Shown here: positions 57,305-64,000 of the stretch, in pieces
Numbering within the stretch: the first letter of the stretch is position 1
Layout of the letters: the number at the start of each line of letters is the position of its first letter
Assembly (NCBI RefSeq): GCF_018446385.1
Contig: NC_055996.1
Coordinates: 15,425,317-15,489,316, forward strand
Reading direction: 5' to 3'
DNA length: 64,000 nt
Origin: Zingiber officinale
Lineage: Eukaryota; Streptophyta; Magnoliopsida; Zingiberales; Zingiberaceae
Program-made: the position numbers and the translations under genes
The notes under the pieces: generated by a model
The model's database searches: none
Seen by the model: the letters and a program-made list of their open reading frames with translations, nothing else
What the model was told of the DNA's origin: nothing

Positions 57305-57907
57305 GTGCAAAGCATATACTAGTTTTATTTGCATTTTATTGGATATTTGAAGATTTGTAAATTTCTGTAGATTTACTAAATTTTAACATTTTATGAGTAT
57401 TTTTCTCTTGGGAGCGAAACAACAAGTGTATAGTCACTTGGAGGTTTTCGGCCACTGAGAAAAATTTTTCGCAATGAGTTGCTATTGGCTAAATCGGTGA
57501 TCTAAGTGATTTTAGCTGCTGTAAAGTCTATGTAACACTCACAAAATAATTTTGTGAGTAGGGGTACTGCCCCTAACCCCGCAAGGGGAATTGTTACTTG
57601 ACCTCGGCTAAAAAATCAACAAGCGAGATCGCTGCGAAGTTGCGACTCATAAAGGGTTGTTAGAATGGTAGTAAATATATGAAAATTTATGAAAAATGCA
57701 TATTTTGAATATGTGTGTGATCTGTTCATGGTTATGGCCCAAAAGACCCAATATGATTGGATATTGTGTGTTGTAATTCATAATACGGCCTGCGAGCCAT
57801 CAGTTGATTGTGAGTGTTGTATTTTGTTACACGACCTGTGTGTCGTGCCCTCCTTTTAATATTCCTATTGTAAAATAGTTTTAGACTCAAATGTAACTCG
57901 AGTTTCA

Positions 57908-60013
57908 CTTTTAATATTTAATTTCCTTAAATAACTCTAGGTTAACCAAAAAGAACAATCGAATCACAAATTCGAAAACAAAGAAAACACAAACTCGAAA
58001 AAACTAATTCAAAATATTATATCTAATGCCTCTTGTGTTTGAAATTCTTACAAAAAGAAATAACTAGCATGATGCGAAAAACAATTACTAATTATACCTT
58101 CTTTTTGTATGCTAATGACATCGAGATCTTTTGCCGTATTCCTCGCCTCGCCTTGGACGTCGTGTGGGCGACGATCCTCCAAGATGAACACCACCCAAAA
58201 GCTTTCTTCCTCTTCCTCTAAAATTCGGCCACCACCACCACCACCACCAAGGAGAAGAGAGCAAAGGGAAAGGGAGAAGAGAGAGGGTCGGCCACCAAGA
58301 TATCTCCAAGCAAGAGAATAAGAGTTGTGTCTCATGAAACCTCCCCACCCCTTCTTTTATAATACTTGCCCAAGGCAAATAAGAGAAGAATTTTTACAAA
58401 AATTAAAATCTTCCTCTAGTTTTTCCTTTTCCCTTTTTATTTTTATTTTCTTTCCTCTTGATTGAATCAATCACCAAAAATTAATTTGATGATTTTATTT
58501 TTTATAATATGGCTGGCCACCTTGCTTGGGCACCAAGCAAGGGTGGCCGGCCCCCATAAGAGGAAAGGAATTTTATTTTTTATAAAATTTTACAAGAAGA
58601 AAAAACTCTTATAAAATTTTACAAGCTCTCTTTCCTAAAGTAGGAGTTAAAAAAGGAAAGTTCTAAAAATTAAAACCATGTTTTAAAATTTAAAACTTCT
58701 CTTATAAAATTTCCTTTTTTTAACATGATGATAGAAAATTTAAATTTTAAAACTTATCTTCCTTTTTTTTCTTAAACCATGAGGATGGTTAAAAAAGGAA
58801 AGTTTTAAAATCTTTTAAACTTTCTTTTAAAACATGTGGCCTAATTCAAATAAGAAAAATTTTAAAAATTAAAATCTCTCTTTTAAAACTTATAATTTTC
58901 TACAAAGAGAAGATTTTAAAAATTTAAAACAACCCTCCTTGTTTGAATTATTGTGGCCGACCCCTACTAGCTAGGTCACCAAGCAATAGGGCCGGCCCCT
59001 ATAGAAGAGGATGTGGCCGACCCTTGCTTGGTCACCAAGCATTGGATCGGCCCCCTTCTTAGACACCAAGATGAGCTTATATTTGGATGGACTTGAGGCT
59101 ATAATGAGGCTACGACAGGGACCTAGAGGAGAAATTGGTTTTGGCCTTCCGATGAGCTTGAGTATCCCGTGTTCGCCCCGAACACACAACTCAAGTTCAT
59201 CGATAATAACTCATTCCACTAGAGAGTTATTATCGCACTACCGCACCAATCCCAAATTACATTATGGGCTCTTTCTTATCATGAGTGTGTTAGTCTCCCT
59301 GTGTTTAAGATAACGAATGTCCACTAATTAAGTAAGTTACTGACAACTCACTTAATTAATATCTATCTCCGAGAGTAGTACCACTCAACTTCATTATCAT
59401 ATCGGACTAAGTCCACCTGCAGGGTTTAACATGACAATCCTTATGAGCTCCTCTTGGGGACATTCTCAACCTAGATAACTAGGACACAGTTTCCTCATAT
59501 AATCAACAACACACACTATAAGTAATATCATTTCCCAACTTATCGGGTTTATTGACTTATCGAGTTAAATCTCACCCATTGATAAGCCAAAAAAATAAAT
59601 ACTAAATATATGTGTTTGTTATTATATTAGGATTAAGAGCACACACTTCCATAAAAACTAAGGTTTAATTCTTTTATAAAGTCAGTAAAAAAGAACTTAT
59701 CTAAAATGGGCATACTCAATACACTTGGAGTGTATCAGTGTAATTTATTAGTTAAGATAAACTAATACTTAATTACACTACGACTACTTCAACGGTTTGT
59801 TCCTTTCCATCTTAGTCGCGAGCAACTGTTTATAATTTATAAAGAACCGACAACATGATCTTCTGTGTGTGACACCACACACCATGTTGTCTACTATATA
59901 AATTAATTGAACAAATTACATTTAACAAATAAATGTAGATATTGACCACTGTGATTCTTTATTTCTAAATAAATGTTTATACAAAAGCTAGACTTTTAGT
60001 ATACACTCTAACA
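57908..60013 (-). repeat. Element H 3' LTR
   Basis: Starts TGTTAGAGTG at 60013 on the minus strand. About 2.1 kb long; the far end is set by where the G sequence stops and is uncertain. It contains a (CCA)n tract (58230-58248) and repeats of ggtggccgacccc/ggccggcc type. Frames at 58033-58378 are simple-sequence artefacts. Confidence 0.7.
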
Positions 60014-60026
60014 ATCTCCCACTTAT
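60014..60026 (-). promoter_or_regulatory. Element H polypurine tract
   Basis: The minus strand reads taagtgggagat right before the LTR start, a standard copia polypurine tract. Confidence 0.7.
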
Positions 60027-60039
60027 ACTAAAAGACTAT

Positions 60040-63000
60040 GTTGCCATACATCTGATTCTCAACCCTTCAACATGCCATCAAAAGCTCTTGCCTTAAGGAC
60101 CTTATCGAAAGGATCTACAGGTCATCACCTGATGCAATCTAGGCGGCAATAACTTCTCCTCATTTATACGATTTCTCGTATTGGGAGGTACTTGCACTCT
60201 ATTGTGTTTACTTGCCTTATGGACTTATGGTTTCTTTGAGTTTGCTACTGCACCACTATTATTACAATAAATTGTAATAATTTTGGGGAAAAATAGAAAA
60301 CATGTCTAAGTCCATCATGAAGTATCTGAGTCATACAGCTTCTATGACTGCCTCAGAGGCTGCCATTTACTCAGCTTCTATGGTAGAGTCCGAAAAAGCA
60401 CCTTTGCTTATCACTCTTCCATAGTTATGACTTCACCTCCTAAAGTAAACACAAAACCCCGAGGTCGACTTACTATTGTCCCTATCCGATTGGAAGTCAA
60501 AATCTGTGCAACCCACAGGGACTAAATTATTTGCCTTGTAAGCTAGCATATAATCTCTAGTGCCTCTAAGGTACTTCAATATATGCTTTACCAAAGTCCA
60601 ATGTCCTTGTCTAGGGCTACATTGATATCTGCTAACTATGCCCTCGGCAAAACAGATTTCTGATCTCGTGCATAGCATACATTAGGCTTCCAACAGCCGA
60701 AGCATAAGGAACTGCCTTTATTTCCTCTATCTCCTTTGATGTCTTCGGAGACATCTCTTTAGATAAACCTACTCCATGCTGAAAAGGTAAGAAACCTTTC
60801 TTGGAGTTTTGCATGCTTAAAACGAGCAAGGATTGTTTCGATATATAAAGCTTGGGATAAGTAAAATATTCTTTTCTTGTGATCCCTTATTACTTTGATC
60901 CCAAGAATATATGCATTCTCCCAAGTCCTTTATATCGAATTGTTTGGACAATCATACCCTTACTTCTGACAACACTTTGATATTGTTTCCAACTACCAAA
61001 AATATTATTTGTGTATAGTACAAGAAATACCATCACATTTTCATCACACTGCTTGTATACACAAGACTCATTCGGTTATTAAATAAATCCATAGGTTTGG
61101 ATTACTTTATTAAACCGGATGTTCCAAGACATTGAAGCTTTACTTCAGTCCATAGACTAATTGAGCTTACACACAAGATGCTCTTTGCTCTTTGCAATGA
61201 ACTCTTCTGGTTGCTATATATGGATGTTTTCTTCAAGACTTCTATTAAGGAAAGCTGTCTTGACATCCACTTGCCAAATCTCATAGTCCATATGAGAAGT
61301 AATAGATAATAGAATCCTGATAGACTTAAGCATGACTACCGGTGAAAAAGTTTCCTTTTTCAACAAGCCTTGCTTTGAAAGTTTCTACTTTCCTGTCTAT
61401 CCCTCTTTTCTTATTGTAGACTTATTTTCACCCAATGGCTTGTACACCATTTGGTGATTTTATAAGCTCCCAAACTCTATTAGAATACATATATTCTAAT
61501 TCTGTATTTATTGCTCTTTGCAAAGATATCGCATCTTTATCTTGGAGTGCTTCGTCATATGTCCGGGGATCAGGTTCATGTCCACCAGGGATCAAGTCCA
61601 AAGACTCTCCTAAAACATGAATCTTTTAGGTTGCCTAACAACCCTCCCACTACGGCGAGTCATTTTCTGCAATTGTGTATCATTTGTGATACGTGTTGCA
61701 GTTTTTTGTGATATTTCATCTTGTACAGTTGGTACTAGATTAGACGTGTCCTTTAATTTCCTTAAGAATAATTTTTACTCATGGGTTTGTGGTTCATAGT
61801 ATAGTCCTTTTCTAAAATCAAGCATTGGTGCCAACAATGACCTTCCGATTTTAAGGACTATAAACCTCTTTCTGTTTTTCTAGGATAACTCACAAACAAG
61901 CGAACTCATGTCCAACTTATCAGTGTCTCTCATGTGCTAGACCACCCAAATCCGAATATGCTTCAGACTAGGCTTACACCCATTCTGCAATTCAATAGGA
62001 GTAGAGAGTTCTGACTTCGAAGGTACTATGTTCACTTCCGTTTCCAGTGTACATCCTTAAAATGAATTTGGTAATTTTCTGAATAACTCATCATCGATCT
62101 AATTATTCCATAAGAGCCTTATACCTTCCTTCTACTACACCATTCTGTTAGGGTGTACCAGGTGCAGTTAGTTGGGACTAAATCCCGTCTTCTGATAAGT
62201 GACTCCTAAACTCCCCTAAGAGGTACTCGTTACTACGATTTCACCGTAGTGTCTTGATACTTTTACTTTGACGTCACTCCACATCAGCCTAGTACTCTTT
62301 GAACTAATCAAAGCACTTTGACTTGTGGCACGTCAAGTAAATGTATCCTTATCTCGAATAGTCGTCTATAAAAGAGACGAAATATTCGAAACAACCTCTT
62401 GCCTGGATAGTCAAAGGTCTACACAAATCAGAATGAACCAATTCCAACATATCTTTGGCTCCATACCCTTTAGACTTAAAAGCTTCTTGGTTATTTTTCC
62501 TTCCAAGTAAGACTCGCAGGTTGGAAAGATTTTCACTACCAATGAAGCCAAGAGTTCATTGGTTATTATCCTTTGAATCCTACTCAAGTTAATATAACCT
62601 AGCCTTAGATGCCAAAAATATGATTAGTTCATTCCCGAAGGTTACTTTCTCTTATTAAAGTTAGAAAATATGTTATTAATTTTCATTTATTGTATTGTGG
62701 AAGTTATTGGATTATAAATTGTCAACCAACGTACCAGAACAGATAACTTCCCTATTTTTATTGATAACAAGTTTGTTATAGATAGAATATATATTCTTTA
62801 ATAGTTTAGAAATCGAAATCAGGTTCTTTCTAAACTTAGTACGTAAAGACAATTTATGAAAATCCATATTTTATTCCTATCAGAGGATAAGCATCTTCCA
62901 CTGTAACAGCTGATACTTTTGCAGTAATGCCCATGTAGACGATGTTTTCCTTTTCATATAGCTGTCGGGTTTCCTGGAACCCTGCAATGAATTGCAAACA

Positions 63001-63150
63001 TGATTAGTGACATCTGGATCTACACTCCAGGTACTGGTAGATAACACCACTAAATATGTTTCAACAACTAATGAATTAAATACACCTATATTGTTCTCAG
63101 TTCTAAGAGGACAGTCTACCTTAATGTCCAAGTCCTATCATTATAATTGA
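60040..63150 (-). pseudogene. Element H copia pol, heavily decayed
   Basis: Minus strand. Protease-like WSVDPDVTNHVCNS lies near 63030; integrase traces are at 62000-62550 (linking text only, many stops). Reverse transcriptase pieces are at 60830-61300. 60632-60829 has MQNSKKGFLPFQHGV and YASAVGSLMYAM. 60433-60678 has YLRGTRDYMLAY and KSTSGFCVYF (RNase H region), then MEAE-MAASEAVIEAV near 60370. Several frames are used and no open frame exceeds 95 codons. Confidence 0.72.
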
Positions 63151-63221
63151 GACTACTAAGTCTTTTCTATAGTATAACAACTAGGGGATTGACAAACATT
63201 TAAAATCCTATGAATCACAAT

Positions 63222-64000
63222 TGATCCTGTCCGAATCAGGAGTCAACGGACGCTGGGGACGTGGCGCTCCCTGCTGGATCCTCGAGTGCTCCGGCGAACC
63301 TGCAACAAAACCGAGCCGGGAGGGGTGTCCCGGCGACGGCCCTCCGACGCTCAAGTCAGGCGAGGAATAACAAAGGAAGTGGCTTCAGAGATCTAGATGC
63401 CCGTACCTCCGGTGAAGAAATGGGGGCCTTATATAGACCTATTGAAGAAGCCTGAGCACGCCAATCGAAGCGATCACCTGCTTTCGATCATGCCCAGGTA
63501 TGGGTCTGTCAGAAGGACATCCCTAAGGCCATACCGTTACTGTATCCACCTCTCCATGATGTGACGGCGAGATCCTCCATCGTGCGATCTTGTGTACGGC
63601 CTAATCATCAGACATGCTTCTGCTGATATCCCATATCCCGAGCCGAGCGCATAGGCCGCTCGGCCGCCTTTGTACCCTCGCCCTTATCTTGGCCTAACGG
63701 ACAACCCGCTCGGCCCTTTGGTCCCAGCCGAGCGGACTCCCGCTCGGCCCTTCGATCCTCCTGCCTTGGCGTCGGAAACCCAAGCCCATGGATGGGTTAT
63801 CTCTAGCTCCGCTCGGACCATTACCCGCTTGGCCAGCCCTCCATCCGTCCTTAGGCTGGGACCCTTCAGAAGGTGGGCCCCCCATTCTTACCGCCGGATC
63901 ACTTGCCTCTCTTTCAAGTCTAGTCGAAGGAGGTAGTGAGTCCGACTGACTGGACTATGTGTCCGAACGGAGCGGTCGTCGCCTTACCGTCGCTTATAAT
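63222..64000 (-). mobile_element. F: third Tat element, 3' LTR and edge
   Basis: 3' LTR 63222-63901 on the minus strand. The end is TGATCCTGTCC reversed, as in Tat1 and Tat2. The TATA box is the reverse of ccttatatag near 63428. From 63902 a purine tract (reverse of cttgcctctctttc) and the same gactagac motif as in the other two follow. The rest lies right of the window. Less decayed and more GC-rich than the Tat2 LTRs, so a younger insertion. The ORFs at 63261-63936 are LTR artefacts. Confidence 0.75.

Larger units (their letters stand above)
55472..57907 (+). mobile_element. G: copia element, 5' LTR and leader only (D-related)
   Basis: The plus-strand LTR 55472-57288 (TGTTAGTT ... CCTACA) aligns in reverse with the LTR of D. 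The primer site and 600 bp of leader follow, including the segment shared with D (aagacccaatatgattgg, acgacctgtgtgtcgtgcc). It ends abruptly at about 57907, where H begins. It was inserted in the 5' LTR of Tat2. Confidence 0.82.
57908..63221 (-). mobile_element. H: Ty1/copia element, 3' part
   Basis: 3' LTR (57908-60013) and decayed pol (about 60040-63150) on the minus strand. The 5' part is cut by the Tat element F at 63222. A third copia family, distinct from A-D by LTR sequence. Confidence 0.78.

Noticed and set aside
58048-58378. ORFs with Gly, Trp or Pro runs
   Set aside because: Products of a (CCA)n simple repeat in the H LTR read in several frames.
63261-63936. GC-rich ORFs on both strands at the right edge
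   Set aside because: They fall inside the LTR of Tat element F, which has no coding role.

Overview
This is nuclear DNA of a flowering plant, most likely a monocot. Evidence is two intron-rich plant genes, Ty1/copia and Ty3/gypsy (Tat-type) LTR retrotransposons, tRNA-derived SINEs and a PIF/Harbinger transposon. Several repeats look like those of large Zingiberales genomes, but that placement is only an impression. No bacterial operons, CRISPR arrays or phage genes are present.

Layout. (1) 1-27522 is one nested transposon block. The host is the right end of a Tat-type gypsy element (Tat1, + strand). Its 3' LTR was split by a solo copia LTR (B, 3468-14403), which was itself split by a full copia element (A, 3701-13611). 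It was split again by a gag-only copia element (C, 14541-27045), which holds a young full copia element (D, 15643-24765). Target-site duplications support the A, B and C insertions. (2) 27523-47447 is a gene island. It holds LFR (+, eight coding exons; ARM-repeat SWI/SNF subunit) and an IQD32-like calmodulin-binding protein gene (-, five coding exons), arranged tail to tail. Between them lie a transposon carrying a broken BOI-like RING gene copy, three orphan exons, a hairpin MITE, two SINEs and a complete PIF/Harbinger element. (3) 47448-64000 is a second transposon block. A Tat element on the minus strand (Tat2) has copia element G inserted in its 5' LTR. G is cut by copia element H, and H is cut by a third Tat element (F) that runs off the window.

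How it fits together. The two host genes are not functionally linked in any way I can see: one acts in chromatin remodelling and the other in calmodulin/microtubule scaffolding. Both have a Tat 3' LTR upstream, reading toward the gene with an intact TATA box. All transposon coding regions carry stops or frameshifts. The most unusual signals are premature stops shared by two distant Tat antisense ORFs, palindrome arrays at the same promoter position in three copia LTR families, and the captured, intron-containing RING gene.
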